This document shows, piece by piece, positions 48,746 through 61,684 of a stretch of DNA of 64,000 bases. The position numbers and the translations under genes were made by a program. Origin of the DNA: Lagopus muta (Eukaryota > Chordata > Aves > Galliformes > Phasianidae). The DNA lies in assembly GCF_023343835.1 (NCBI RefSeq), contig NC_064447.1, positions 12,491,501 to 12,555,500 of the forward strand. Reading direction: 5' to 3'. The notes below the pieces were generated by a model that saw only the letters and a list, made by a program, of their open reading frames with translations, searched no databases and was not told the DNA's origin. Position 1 is the first letter of the stretch. Every line of letters begins with the position of its first letter.

Positions 48746-51700
48746 ATGTACGACTCCTTTATTGGGGAGGTACACCGTGCTTCCCCTGCGCTCTGCCATG
48801 TATGAAGTGCAGTAATGAATCATACCTCAGTGGTTCAACGCTGGTACTGCTTTGAGAAGGAAGGACATCATCACCTCCGTTTTGCCAGGCAAGTCTCATT
48901 CGTGCTGTAAACAAGATTGGTTTGTTATGAACTTCTGTGTATATTGATTCCCTCTTGATATCAGCAGGAACACGCTTCCTAAGCTTGGAGAGAACATAGC
49001 AGTAAGCAGGCCAGCTTCAGTGCTTACGGTGAGTGCAGGATTGGGCATCCGTGCTGGAGTCTGGGACCCGTCCATGTGTCTCCACGCACAGCTGCCAGGG
49101 CTGCAGGTGGGACAGCTGTGTGCTATGGGGAGCTGCAGACCCCCCGTCCCCCACCCTCCTCTCCGCGGGATTTGCAGGGAAGCGCTGCCATCAGAACGAA
49201 AGGTAACAGCAAAAGTTTGGCGTGTTCTCTTCCGCTTGAAGAAGTCCTGGTGGAAGATGGATTGCCTGGCGTGCTGTGCCAGGGGTATGCTGCCTGATTC
49301 ATATGCGCAGCGTGGCGCTGAGAGTCGCCTTCCTCAGTCATGGGGAAAATGAATCATGACGTCAGCCGCGCTCGGCTCCTCCGCCAACACAATAGCAAAT
49401 TCTGGCTGCCTCGGAAAATTTTTCTCCTGGCTCCTCGCAGGAGAAATGAAGTAATTAATAAGTTTACAATAAACCCTCTATCTTAGCAAAACACGGGTGA
49501 GGTGAGAAGTGATGCTGGAGAATGACAAGGGAAAAGATGTTCTTCTCGTTGGAAAGTTGCCTCCCAAGAGTGAAAGGATGATAGGTTGGGAAAAAGCAGT
49601 AGTCTTCCGAGACGCCTTCGGTGGGGAGGAGACACAGATGAATTGCCTCTCTCCACCTCTTCCCCAGCAAGACTGATTTGTTCTGCTATGTTTAATAAGC
49701 CAGCACGTCTGGGAGAGAAGTGTTGCAAAGATGGGTGCTTGGCCAGATGTGCCTGCATGGTGCCAAAGCTGGCAGTGCTTCTGGAAGCTGCTGGGACCAT
49801 GGTCCTGCTCCAGCCAGCAGCATCCCTGCTCTGCTGCTGTGTAATGCTGTTGGATAGTGGGCAGCCTTGGGGACTGCATGAAGCCAAGGCTCTAGGGAAG
49901 CTCGGCTGCTCCAAGGCTTGTTTGCAGAGCCTGGGATCACTCTCATGGAAGCATGACCATTGCAAAGCCACCTTTGTCACCCATGGGACGTGGGTTTGTG
50001 GTCAGGTTTGGAGCGGAGAAGCTGAGACTCCAGCTTCCAGCTCAAGCACTGAAGACCTGGTGGCCAAACTCTGTGCCACCATCATCGTATCGCTCCTCTC
50101 ACCCATGAGTGAGCCATTAGGAATAGTTATGATGCCAGACTTCACTGTGATCGTCCCTTCCACCTAGAGCTACCCCAGCTCAGCCCATTGCAGGGCTCTG
50201 CCATTCCACTCATACCCTCGCATCCCCCTGTACGTAGGGGCAAGGGAACAACTGAGGCACAGTCTGCTGCTGGTTTGCAGTTTGCAAACACTCCAGGTGC
50301 CGGGTGCATGAGTCCCATCTGTCTTCAGCTTGTCACTTGCAAAGCTCCAGCCCTCTTTGCAGAAAATCATTTTAGAAAATCTTGGGAGATCAGTAATAAA
50401 TTTGCAGTCGGTTGGAGGGGAGAGGCGAGAGTGTTAACAAGTGTGTGTGTGCTTGCTGGGTCCCCGTGCACGCTTACTGGGTTTATGTGCTATAAGCTGT
50501 AAAATATGATTTATTAATGCACGGCTGAGGGACTGTGTGTGTTGGAGCACTGTCTTGTTTGCAGTGTTGCCTGAAGCTTCCCTTCACTCAAACTGCTTGT
50601 GCGTCCCTACTCTCTTACTGATCAGCCTTCTCATCTGCGTGCATTTATAAATATTGAGCAGGGGTAAAGAGCTGTCAGGCACTGCCACGCAGTCCTTGAG
50701 CACAACGGAGCTCCTGGCTAAGGCACGTGTTGCCAAGCTTGTGCCTCTCCTAAGGTTGCATCAATGAACCTGGAGCTTTATGTTCCTGTGTCGTGTCTCC
50801 TGGCTCTTTGTTGTATGTATCAGCCTGAGTTGCCCTGGGAGTGGTGCCTGAGAATTGACTTGGGAAGCCCTATTGGAATGGTCCATGGGTAGCCTGAGAC
50901 ATGGCTCGGGTGTTTGTAGATGTTAATTGTGGTTGAGCACAGCTCATCCCTAACTTGGCGTGGAGCCTGAGGAGCCATTTCGATTGCATTGCGGAGCCAA
51001 GGGTGGCCAACCTGGCCACTGTCTGGGCAGTCCTCAGTTCTCTATTTGCCTGAATGGAGGAGTGAGAGCTGCATCAAGTCAAGGGGATGCAGTGGGGTTT
51101 GGGGCATGGAGCATAATGGGGAGGAGCCGTGCTGCTGCTCCAGGCTCTTGGATTTGCTTCCTGCCTTCATACAAACAGCCTGACTTAAGCACCACAGGCT
51201 CTGTAAAAAGGGAATATCACGTCCTGGTCACAGTCTCCCAGATCTGCCATCCTGAAGACCCAGTGTTGTTGGATCCAAATGCAGCCCGGAGGTTTGTCCT
51301 GCTGGGCACAACACCCCGCAATGCCCACTTTGCTGCTGCAGCTCCATCACTCCATGCAGCTCATCCCAACACACCGAAGAAGCACAGAGCAGCAGCACAG
51401 GCTGAGGGACAGCTGGAAATGGTGTGAGTGGGGCTGATGGATGAACGCACTGGGTTGTGATTGAGGTAAGGCCGGACCCCAGCACCAGTGATGCTCAGTG
51501 TGGGGGTCGGTTCTGTTCCAGCTTCTCGCTGCTCAAAGACAGTGAGAAGAGTGTTGGTGTGAGATGACACGTGTTGATGGCTAATGATCACACGTTTGTG
51601 ATGAGGCAAAGCCAGGAAGGGCAGCACAGGCTTTGCACACTGCTGTGAATCTCATCCACGCTGCCCTGCTGTGACTGCAGCGCCAGGTATAATAGCAGCG

Positions 51701-53194
51701 GTACTAAAAGTTGCATGATATTTAAAAGCTACAAAACGCACCCGCTCTGATCAGCGGAGGGCTATTAGGTAAGTAAATAAATAAATAAGTAATCAGCGAG
51801 GCTTTCTCATGAAGTCTGCTTTAAATATTAAAATCCCAACCTTCCCAACAGGAAAGCATTTCAGGCTGAAGAGCGACTGATGATATCGCATTGACACAAG
51901 TGTCTAAAAAAATAGGGTGGGAGTGTATGATCTGTTCCGAAACAGGAGCCCTGGCTAATAGGAAATATGCTGATGCTACTTTTAATTTCATGACTCAGGT
52001 TTGCTGTAAAATTGATGGGAATCTGTGTTGGAGTTTGGTTACGTTCACATGTTTCTCTGCTGCTTAGGGTTTGTCTATTTGTTGTTTCACTTGGAGGGGA
52101 TTATGGTGATGAGTTGTTTTGGTACTCGGGGGGGTTCTTAGATGTTATCTGACAAGACAGCCGGAGCAGCCTTGCTTTAGAAAATCTGGCATCCAAATAA
52201 ATAAAGATGGGCTGCAGAAATTTTTACGTGCACCTACAGATCAGAGTGCCGTGCGGGCTGGGAGCACAGCAGCACTGTGGCAGGGAGCAGCCCGGGTCTG
52301 TGATCTCCACCCAGCCCAGCACCACAGCACAGCTCTGCTTCCTTCAGGCTTCCTCAGTTCTCTCTCCTTGCAATGGGATCGAGCATCTTGTGGCCCCATC
52401 TTCCCTGTGCTGTTTCCTGGCCCAGCACTGATGAGTTATTAGTGTTGCTAATTTTACCTGATGCTGCTTCCTTCTCTTTGTGACAGGTTGTGTTGTTTTG
52501 AACTCTCCAGCTGACTGATTGAGCTCTCTTTATTATTCCCTGTTTTACTTTGAATTCTGTTTGTTGGCTCTTGCTTGTTGTGTTTTGGGTTGTTTTTCTT
52601 TAATCCTCCCACTGCTTTTTTTTTTTCCTCCCCGGTCCCTCTGATGCCGCTCCAAGTTGGAACAAAGCCAGAGACCATCAGGAGGTCATTGAAACACAGA
52701 CGGTTGTTGGATTTAAATAAGGACTACATAATTTTATGACCATTAACAAGACTCGCTGCTCTGCAAGCTAGAATAATAAGGGCAATCATATCTCATGGTT
52801 CGAGGAGCAAGCTGATTGCCTGTAGGGACTGCAAAGGTAATTCTCCATCCCTGACTCCCCCCAAAATATCGCACAATTGACCAGATGCACTGGACAGGTC
52901 AAAGGGAAAGAGGGCACAGGGCTTTGGTGGAAGGCACAAGCATTCCTGCATTACCACATCACACTCCTTATATCTACTGATCACAGACTGCCAGCATCAA
53001 TATGGTGGGAAGTGTTTTCCAAGCAGGTGAAAGGCTCTGAAGGTTGGCAGAGGAATTCTTCCTGTTCCTGTGAGTGTACTTGGGTAACATTCATGCTGTA
53101 TGGTTGCAGGCACTTCATTTTGGTGGTGGTGGTTGTGGTGGCTGGCTTGTGCTGTCACCACAGTCTCTGCAAAGAAGCTGCGTCCCTGAAGGGG
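48746..53194. other. Intergenic region between MAD1L1 and ELFN1, left part
   Basis: No gene is recognised. Positions 49320-49480 hold a CRE-type palindrome and a 9-bp hairpin in an otherwise non-repetitive stretch. Positions 51660-51900 are AT-rich with a small (AATA)n run at 51772-51792. A 193-codon + strand frame at 49586-50167 shows no recognisable domain and overlaps long minus-strand frames, so it is taken as chance. Confidence 0.5.
49357..49364. promoter_or_regulatory. CRE-type palindrome TGACGTCA
   Basis: A perfect 8-bp CREB/ATF consensus, with TCATGACGTCAG context and CpG-bearing flanks (agccgcgctcgg). A 9-bp inverted repeat with an 8-nt spacer follows at 49421-49446 (TTTCTCCTG and CAGGAGAAA). 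Position outside any recognised promoter makes a distal enhancer the likelier role. Function is inferred from the motif only. Confidence 0.4.
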
Positions 53195-53408
53195 GGATGG
53201 TTTGGGTATTAGGTGGAATATTAAGAGAAAATGCTTCCCAGACAGGGCTACGACATTTTGGAATGGACAGTTCATAGAAGTGGTGGAGTCACAGTCCCTG
53301 GTGGTGTTCGAGGAACGTGGAGATGGGGCACTGAGGGTGCATGGTGAGGTTGGGGTTGGACTTGGTGATCTGAGAGGTTTTTACCAGCTGTAATGATTCT
53401 GTGATTCT
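53195..53408 (+). mobile_element. CR1 LINE, 3' end (about 210 bp)
   Basis: ggtggaatattaagagaaaa, ttcccagacagggctacgac, agtggtggagtcacagtccc, tggtggtgttcgaggaacgt, ggagatggggcactgagggt, gggttggacttggtgatctg, agaggtttttaccagctg and tgattctgtgattct follow the CR1 3' end in forward orientation. It ends in two octamer tail repeats. Confidence 0.92.
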
Positions 53409-54724
53409 AAAGGGAAATCAGAGCACAAACCTTGCTTGGGTCCTGAAGTCTGGCGGTGCCTCACGCTCCCCATTGGCCATGGGGTGCAGAAGGGGGACCA
53501 GCCAGCTGCACAGCGGTGGCAAATGGTCCCATCCTTCCTTCACCCCTTCTCCCCTCTGCAGCTCAGCATACACGTCCCTTCCCTCAGCTCATTCTGGGAC
53601 TCACGCTGCAGCCCTTGGGGCCCTACGTGATCGCTCCCATCCCGCTGTTGGAAGCAGTGCCCTTGATTGGCATGCTCTGAAGTGACAGCTCCGCTTGCTG
53701 AGTCCCAGCAGGGAAGGAGCAGCCTTGGAGAGGAGGCGATGGCAAGGAATGAACCAAACCCACGGAGAACAGCACTGCTCATCCTGGCAGCAAGGAGGAG
53801 GAGAGAGAAGAGCCGTCCAGATAACGCCTCCCTGGAGTGGATCCATCCTGCCAGCGTCTTTGGGTACACCTGCAGGTAACCAACACCTCACTTTTAGCTG
53901 GACCCTACTGCCCAGTGATGCAATACCCTGAGCCCTGCCCTGATGCAGGCACACTACATCACTTAGGGGTTTTCATCTGGGCTGTGAGATCCCTCACCTG
54001 GTGTGGACACCACAGTGTGCTGCTGGCCCTGAGGTGACAAATCGCTCGTTAACTTTGCTAACTCATTACCAAACTGAGCACAGAATCCTAGGTTTAAGGG
54101 ATCACTGGAGTGGTAAGCCATAATTAATGGTCTATCACAGCACTTTTTATTTAATTACGCACAGGCTGGGCCCCAGTGGGTGGTCACAAGGGTGGCTTTG
54201 GGTGAGTGCATGGCACCAGTGTGCTATGTCACCAGTACAGCATCCATAGTACAACAGATGTGTGATGCCTCCATTTAACCACACAGCCTGGGAATGGAAG
54301 GTGTGGTTTCCATCTCCCAGAGTGTGCTGACCGAGGATGTGCAATTAGAATGCTGAGGGTAGGAGGACGTCCCACTTGCATGGATTGCTCAGGTCCCTGA
54401 GCCCCCAGCCCAAGCTCATTCCTGCCCTGTGCAGAGACCCCATGGCACCTCTCACTCAGCCCACTGCACTCCACACTCCTAAGAAAGGGGAAGAGGAGGA
54501 TGGGTCATGAGGCCAAAACTGAAGTGGTCCAAGGGAGGACTACCATCCCAGTGGCCCCAGTGCAGCCCATTCCCATGCCTGCTCTTCTCTGGCTTCAGTT
54601 ACTTTTGGCCTTCCACTCTCCCCAGATCCTGCAAGCGGTGTTACTCGTAATGAATGATCTTGTCCTCCTTGTTTGTCTCCTCTTTAGTGTAACACTGTAA
54701 TTAGCTTAATTACCAACAGATTCC

Positions 54725-54747
54725 TTTTTTTTTTTTTTTTTTTTTTT
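54725..54747 (+). repeat. Poly(T) run, 23 bases
   Basis: An uninterrupted T run. No retroposon body is recognised beside it on either strand, so it may be simple slippage or an old poly(A) tail in reverse. Confidence 0.9.
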
Positions 54748-54859
54748 GGTAACTTGAAATGGAAATTAAATTTTGCACCAGGTTTACAGGCTGTTAACGG
54801 GAGTCGAATAATCAAGCCTGACTCCAAGTCCTTGAAAATGAGTATTAAAAAAGGTCTGA

Positions 54860-54940
54860 ATTTGCATATTCATGTTTTTAATAGGGTTCAGAAGGTATAT
54901 TTGCAACTGATGAAAAGGATTAATTAAGCCTAATTTGCAT
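54860..54940. promoter_or_regulatory. Paired octamer motifs in an AT-rich island
   Basis: ATTTGCAT occurs at 54860-54867 and 54933-54940, with TTAATTAAG just left of the second copy. The octamer is the POU-factor consensus. The arrangement suggests a POU/homeodomain enhancer, but this is a motif-level inference without conservation data. Confidence 0.3.
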
Positions 54941-57233
54941 AGGAAGAGTAGTTTAACTCCTTGCATCCCAGCAAGGCAGAGAGTGACAGATGGAACAGCA
55001 GGGCTGGGTGCTGGAGGCGCGGGCACATCCTGTTGAGCATCACTTCTGCATGTGAGCAGGACAGGACCAGGGGAGCCCAGGATCTCAGCATCACCCTGGC
55101 ATGCCCCCCAGCACCAACTGCCCCCTGCTGACTTCAGCCTCTGGCCCTCCACGGTGAAGCTGTTGTGACCTGGGTCTCCCATGGCAATGCCAATATTATC
55201 AGCTGCTGTGTCAGGGCTTGAGCTAAGCCACATTGCTTCTGATCTGGGGTGCTCTATGCTACTTTAAGGGCTGACAGCGTGCTGCAGTTGGAGCACCAAA
55301 GAGTGGGAATGCGACACTTCCCGGAGCCCTCTGTAGCTTAGAATGGAACACAGCTTTGAGTCAGAGAATGTTGCTAGAAAGTGGGGGAAAAAAATGAATC
55401 AGGCATTCATTTTGCTTCAGCAGGTGGTGTGCTGTGTTCCCCTTGTAGTGCTTTGGTGGTGTGTGTTGCTAATTATTTTTCGGGTGGAATTTGCTGTGCA
55501 CAGCACGCGGGGTTCATTAGACAGAGATGGCTTTGAAGTGGCATTTGGAATTAATGCTGGCATATGTAAATGTTTCTTGTGCCATGGAAGAGCTGGCTAT
55601 AAATGATGCATGAGGTCCAGTGAAAGAGATACTTGCTTTGTTTATACACACCCATCGGGCTGCGTGGTGCCAAAAACAGGCAGAAGAAAATCAGCAGTGT
55701 CTTGCACAGTCCGTATATCTGCTTCCTGGCCATGCATGAATGCTTAGCAGAACATAGCATGGCACTGCTAGCACACAGCATCCCAAATTTCCTCTGGTCG
55801 GGAACCTGTATTGGAGCCCTGACATGGCTGCTGCTGCCTCTGCATGTGGCACTGTCCTTGTGTCACCCAGCTCAGAGGAATATTTAGGAGTCACCTTGTA
55901 AATCACCATGATGCAGTGATGGAGGTCTGAGGTCAGGCAGAAATTAAGTGGCGTTGGACAGATCCATTGAGTTGGACGTGTGTTGGACATCTCCATTCCA
56001 TCGCTCATCACACCCAGACAGGAGGCACTGAGCTGGGGGGCTGCACCTATGGGTGGTGCTCCCAGGACAGGCTGCCAGGTGAGCTCCCAGCAATGGGCCA
56101 ATGGGGAGAGGAAGGAGCTGGCCGAGACTCTGTGAACGGGTGCTGAGATTCTGTTGTATTTTCCTGCTTCCAACTGCTTGTTTACCAGCACGTTGGAGAC
56201 CAGTGATCTCTCTTCCTCGTGCCTTATTGAGAAGCTCAGCTGTGAAACAACTAAATGAACCATCCCTTTTTATTAGCCTTTGGACTTAGCAGAGGAGCAA
56301 TCAGTTAATGGCTGACCAGTTTCTGAAGATGCAAGATGCTAAGCACATTACAAGTGCTAAGTATTACTATTTTCCTTGCAGTGTTTCATTTTTCCCTCTG
56401 AATATTCAGTTTAAATAACCTTTCCAATTACATTATCCAATTTCATGCGCTCTGCTCAGATTAGAAGTGGTGCTGCTTACAACTGCCTCACCTACATGGT
56501 TTCCAGGTCTCTGCAAATCTTCTCCTGACCTTTGCCTCCTGGTCCTGGGCTGAAACGCCCTTTGCTCTGGGTCCAGCATCCACCCCATTTTTGCTTTGGC
56601 TTCTTAAAATCAAATGCATCCATATTGCTTCCCCACAGGCACGTCGACCTCTGGTTCCTCTCCCTTGCATGTTTGTTTTTCTTTCTTAATGGAGGAACAT
56701 CTCACAACCTTTCCCCTCCTTCCAGCTAAATTGGGTCCTGGATAAGCTGTCTTCTCCCACTCCCTGCATCTCCCTAGGGTTCCTGCTGATGTTTTGATTT
56801 CTTCTTTGGGAAAGAGGAACAGATCACACCGGTACCAGATGTGCATCCTCACCTGGAGGCCTGCAGCCATGTGTAGCAGTGGCTGCGTGGGAAATGTGAC
56901 TGGCTCAGAGCTATGCTCACCATGGACATAGGTTGGGGGCAGCTGTGCCCCTGATCTCCTCAGTCCCTACTGCCCATCTCCATCACACCCTGAGCCACGC
57001 AGTGTTCCTCCAGCTGTCCTTCAGGAGCAATGCTCACCCCGCGAGGCTGGAGGAGGCTGTGGAGCCGCACAGGGGCTGTGAGCTGTCAGCACTTGAAGGA
57101 TGTCTCACACATTGGGGCTGCCACGTTTCTGAGTTTTCCCAGACAGAGATGCGTGCGTGCAAACCTTGCTGTGGGTGTAGTATTGTTACAGCCAGAACGA
57201 TCTAAGGGTGTAATTGAGGTACGGTTTGTATGG

Positions 57234-57320
57234 AGAGGTAATACCTCTTATTGCAACACCTGAGACAGCTGGGGAAAAAAAAATTACACGAGCTTTTGGG
57301 CACAAGTATTGAGGTGTCCC
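57234..57320 (+). repeat. Old interspersed repeat relic of uncertain family
   Basis: gaggtaatacctcttattgc, acacctgagacagctgggga and ttacacgagcttttgggcac resemble a repeat seen widely in amniote genomes, with GAGGTAATACCTTTTATTGG followed by a GAGCTTTT block. I recall the pattern but not a certain family name. It is diverged and incomplete. Confidence 0.5.
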
Positions 57321-60300
57321 ATCGCATTCGTGAAGATGAGGGTGAACCCAATGACGATGCTGCTGTGGGGTGAGCCCCAGCATCGGGCTGGGAGCCATGA
57401 GGTGAGTGGGGTGGGAGGAAGCATGGTGCTGTGTGGAGGCTGAGCTCTTCTTTTCACAGCTGAAAACACTGAAGAACATGATGGGGTCAGAAGAGAGCCC
57501 TCTGATGAGCAACACAGCTCAGGGACAGCACTTGTGCAGCTTAATGGAAAAGATGGACCAGGAGAGGAGAGCTTATTAGAAAAGAGCACTGCCCGATGAG
57601 GAGGGGAGAGGATATAAACCACGAGAAAGCTGCTAAAAGAGAGAAATGGAAATCTTTTAGTCTCAGAGAATGCAAGGATGGAGTACATTAATGAGCTCCT
57701 TAATGGCAAGGCGAGTAAAGGTGAGCAGCAAATGGCTATTTGCAGTTGGCCAAGCTTTGTGTGAAAAAAGAGGTGGTGGTGGTGGGCAAGAAGTGATGAG
57801 CACCTGGAGGAGCAGCAGTGCACCCATGTCACTCACGTTCCCATTGAGTTATTAAATAGTCAGACACATGCAAAGCCAGAGACTTGGCAGGCTCTTCAGA
57901 TTGCTCTGCAGTGACAGAGGAGTTGCAGAGGGTGGGAAATGGGCTCTTTGCTGTCTGATTCGTGCCAAAACTAAGGGTAGAAAACAAGAGAAAACTGGCA
58001 TCCTACTTGGTGGTGAAAATGCCCATTCCAATACTTCTGTGTCTCCTTCTTGCACAGAGGAAACTGTGTCCAGAAAACTGGACTCTGGATCAGACAGTTC
58101 CGCTTTGTTAAGTGCTGGTGAGAAGTGGGAATGAGCGCGGCTGCTTTTCCTGGACTTATTTGCAGTGAATGAATTCAATTCCTGATAAAATCACTGGTGT
58201 GATGAAGCTCTACATTTGCAGTGCCCAGGGGTCAGTGAACCAGGCTCTATGCAGGGCTGAGGGTCTCCTGCTTTCTGATGAACCCATGGAGGACACCGTG
58301 TGGCTGCTGCAAAGCTCTCAAGGTAACATCTGGGTAACTCCTACCAACCTTCTGGTAGTGGTCTGGCCAAGAGCACAATGATACAAAGGAGACGTGAAAA
58401 AGAGGGACATGAGTTAATCCAAGTAAAGCCCAAGTGCTTCAAGCCAAGGTGAAGGCAGCTTTACTGCCTTCTGGGCCTTGGGGCATTGGCTGGCAGCAGT
58501 GCCAGCTCCCATAAGGAACACTTTTATCTCTAGACAGGACCCATTCACAACAATTTTGTGGACATGGAAAAGGCATCTGCAGCGTACATTTGTTTATGGC
58601 CCTGGGGCTGTCAGCATTGTCCTACAGGGAGCAGCAAAGCCCTTGTGGAGAGGGAGTTCCATATGATGGCTGTAGGTATAGGGTGGGCTGAGAGGAGGCA
58701 ATAGGATGGGAACTGAAGTGTGACAGCAAGGAGCAGAGAGCAGGGACGTGTGGGCACCAGAAGAGCTTTGGGGAAGCAGAAACCCTGGGAAGTGGTGGTG
58801 GAACTGTGAGCTCTGGCCAGAGAGGAGATTTCTAGGAGTGACTCAGAACAGAAGAGGCAACAGATCTCTCGGCTCCTTTTCTCTGTCTCATCGCCGCAGG
58901 GAAGCAACAGCTTGCTCTCACAAAACCCCTCTCCATGCAGCTCTGCTCCATGCCATGGTTGGCCTCTCCAGGGCTGCCACCTGCATAGCTGCTCCTGCCT
59001 GGATCGCCTCTCGCTGTCCGTCAGCCCTCTGCCTCCCTTTCTGTCCCTTCCCTTTGCTCTCTGCCTTGGCAGAGCCCAGGCTGACAGAGGTTGGGATGGA
59101 GACCTTTGTGCCCTTGGTGCTGTCACCAGCAGTGTGATCGTGTTCTGTGCCGGCTGCCAGCTCTCTGCTCCCCCAAGGACAGAGAAGGCTTTCCCTTGGC
59201 CTCCCTTCCTCTGCACTCTGACATTGTGCTTCTCCTTTCTGCTTGGCGAGGAGCCCTCCAGTTTCTTTGGATGGCACTGGGGCAGTGCCTTGGCCAAGCA
59301 GGGCGTCATCTGTAGAAGCAGCTGGAGAGCTACAGCGGTTGAACAGAAGGCAAAACAAGAAAAGCACCCAACATCTGCAGGTGGTGACATTTTCCCTGTG
59401 CTTTCAGAGCAATCTGTAAAGTATATGCCTCTGGGGAATGAGGAATGCCATAAACAGAGCTTCCCAGGCCCCATCCTGCAGAACCCAAGTCAGTTCCTGC
59501 ATAGGACAGTGGCTTTGGGTGTAGTTGGACTGCTTCTCATTTCTTGCCTGGCTTATTTCAGTTCATCCCTCGGCCTCTGAGGGATGCAGACTGGGGCTGC
59601 CAAGGCTGTACTGTGTCATGGAGGCATAAGACTGGAGTGTGCTCTGCAGCATGGCCACTGCATCCCTCACTTGAGGGGCCCCCTAAGCTCCACGGCATAC
59701 TCCACTGCAGAGGGCTCTGCATATGGAGGTACTTCCCCTCAGAGCCAGAATAACGTGGATATTTTCTAATCCTCTTTTTCTCTAGCTGCAGTTTGCATCT
59801 GGGAAGTGTTTAATTTTGAAAGGCCGGTGCTGCTGTATCACATATCCCGCATCGGTCTCTGTTGGTTTGTGACCAGAGAAATCCTGGTGTGAAAACAGAA
59901 TTGGGCTTTGATTTCATCTGCCCCTGCTGTTTTATGCCATTAACAACTTTGCTTTCCTATAACAGCTTTTATTCTAGGAGCTAAACAGGCTTCACAGACA
60001 GGCAATTAATTAATTGAGCCTCCCCCACCAGCCTGTGCCCTCAGCACCACAAGAAAGTGAGCAGAGGAGAAAATAGAGGCAGAGAGGGGCAAAATGACTC
60101 CCCTGGGTACAGGGAACCCTGCCACTGTGTACAGGACCCTTTCTTGCCGACCTCCTGCTCCTCCAGGAGGCACTGAGGGCTTCCAAAGGAAGCTGTTTGA
60201 GGCTGCAGGTTTTGCTTTGGCACAGCTGGGATTTGGGGACTGACTTGTGGCATCATGGGACAATGGAGGGGTGATGCTCAGCTCCTTTCCACATCCTGCT

Positions 60301-60393
60301 CACAGACTGCACGCTGTGGGGAGGATGTCATGCACCTGGAGGAGGAGGAGAAATGTGTCAGAGTGAATGTATTCCTGGAGAAATTGCCTGCTT
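57321..60393. other. Intergenic region adjoining the ELFN1 3' end
   Basis: No gene or repeat is recognised. Long overlapping frames occur at 58611-59474 (minus, 287 codons) and 58912-59580 (plus, 222 codons) without a recognisable domain. Part of this stretch could belong to a longer ELFN1 3' UTR, since a further AATAAA on the minus strand lies at 59968-59973. Confidence 0.5.
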
Positions 60394-60399
60394 TTTATT
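60394..60399 (-). terminator. Candidate ELFN1 polyadenylation signal AATAAA
   Basis: TTTATT on the + strand, so AATAAA on the ELFN1 sense strand, 2118 nt downstream of the stop codon. It is the first canonical hexamer seen after the ELFN1 stop. The downstream sequence is not strongly GU-rich, so the call is weak. Another AATAAA lies further left at 59968-59973. Confidence 0.3.
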
Positions 60400-61646
60400 A
60401 TGAAACCCGGCTAATGGGTTGTTGTCTACACAAATAACCATGGGGAACGAACTCGCGCGCTTCCCAGCCTGCTCCGTGTCTTCCCAGCTCAGCTCATTTC
60501 TGAACAAACATAACCTTTTGCAAGAATACCTGTCAAAATCACTTTGAAATATTGAAATAACAGGATGGGATGTAGTTTGCTGCTGGGCCCTAGTGCTCGT
60601 TTGTCAGGACTAAGGAATTCCATCCAAAGAGACTTGTGAGCAGGATGCAATGGAAAGGCCCCAGGAAGCAGCAGAGCTCTGAAGGGCTGTGTTTGGGATG
60701 TTTGTCACCTTGCTGGGCTTCTTTGCTGGGATCCCATGCGCTCACTGGGGGGAGCAAAGTGCTCCCTGGTCCTAATCTGGCCCCTCTCTGCATCAGCTGT
60801 GGGATGAGGCATGGGGTTTTGCCACGCAGCTGGAGCCATTCAGGGCAAAGCAGTGTCCCTCTGCATCATGGTGTGAATGCCTCCCTCCTTCCACCACACC
60901 GAGTGAGTAGGGCATTGTCAATGTGCATTTTAGAGATGGGGCAAAATGCTGTTGAGGCTCAGACAGGCATTGTACAGCAGTGGTTGAAGGGGATGCAGCT
61001 GCTTGGGTGGACACAGGACCTGGAGCACCGTCCTCCTCTCTCCAGCCTTGGAGACCCCAGGGTGCCCATCTCCAAAGCCACTCACAGCAGTGGGAGCCCA
61101 GCTGGCCTGTGGGCAATGCCAGGGCTGCAGGCAGGAGGTGCTGTGCTCTCTGCCCAATGCTGCTGTAAGTTGGGGTTATCTGTGGGGAAATCCCTGTGCG
61201 TTGGGTGCTGGCAGTCTCAAGAGAGCGATGCAGGGCCCCCAGGCCCACTGTTGTCGTTTTCGATCTGGAGAATCTGTAAATGCTTCACATCTTCTCCATT
61301 GGCAAAACCACTCCTCAATGCTGTCCTCCTCTGGACAGCAGCAGGAGGATTTCTGCACCACTTCCCTATACTGTGAGAAAAGATTACTGATATCTTCTGA
61401 TTTTCAGGAGAAACCCCATGTCTTGTTGGCACCTGCTCAACAAAGAGCCTTTCCCTTCTCATCCCCTTTCCTGTTCCCACCATTCCCAGCGGTGACAGTG
61501 TCCCACCTGGGATGGCACGGCTGGTTTGCTTTTCTTGGGTACATGCAATTGAAAGTGATCAGAACTTGGACACAGACAGTAGTTGGGAGAAACCAAAACC
61601 ACAGAGAAACCCAAATAATCCCTCCCCCCACCCAAATATCTCCTCC

Positions 61647-61684
61647 ATCAACCAACCAACGAACCAATCACCAACCAACCAACA
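61647..61684. repeat. Imperfect (CCAA)n simple repeat
   Basis: A tetranucleotide repeat of CCAA units with a few substitutions, ending in a run of A. It lies inside the presumed ELFN1 3' UTR, where the sense strand reads TTGG. Confidence 0.75.

Larger units (their letters stand above)
53409..57233. other. Intergenic region between MAD1L1 and ELFN1, middle part
   Basis: No gene is recognised. A 23-base T run lies at 54725-54747 inside an AT-rich island (54690-54950) that carries two octamer motifs. A MIR-like scrap (gcacattacaagtgctaag) lies near 56342. Overlapping open frames on both strands at 53540-54037 are taken as chance. Confidence 0.5.

Noticed and set aside
49586..50167. 193-codon + strand frame between the two genes
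   Set aside because: It overlaps long minus-strand frames over the same bases and shows no domain. There is no promoter or poly(A) evidence.
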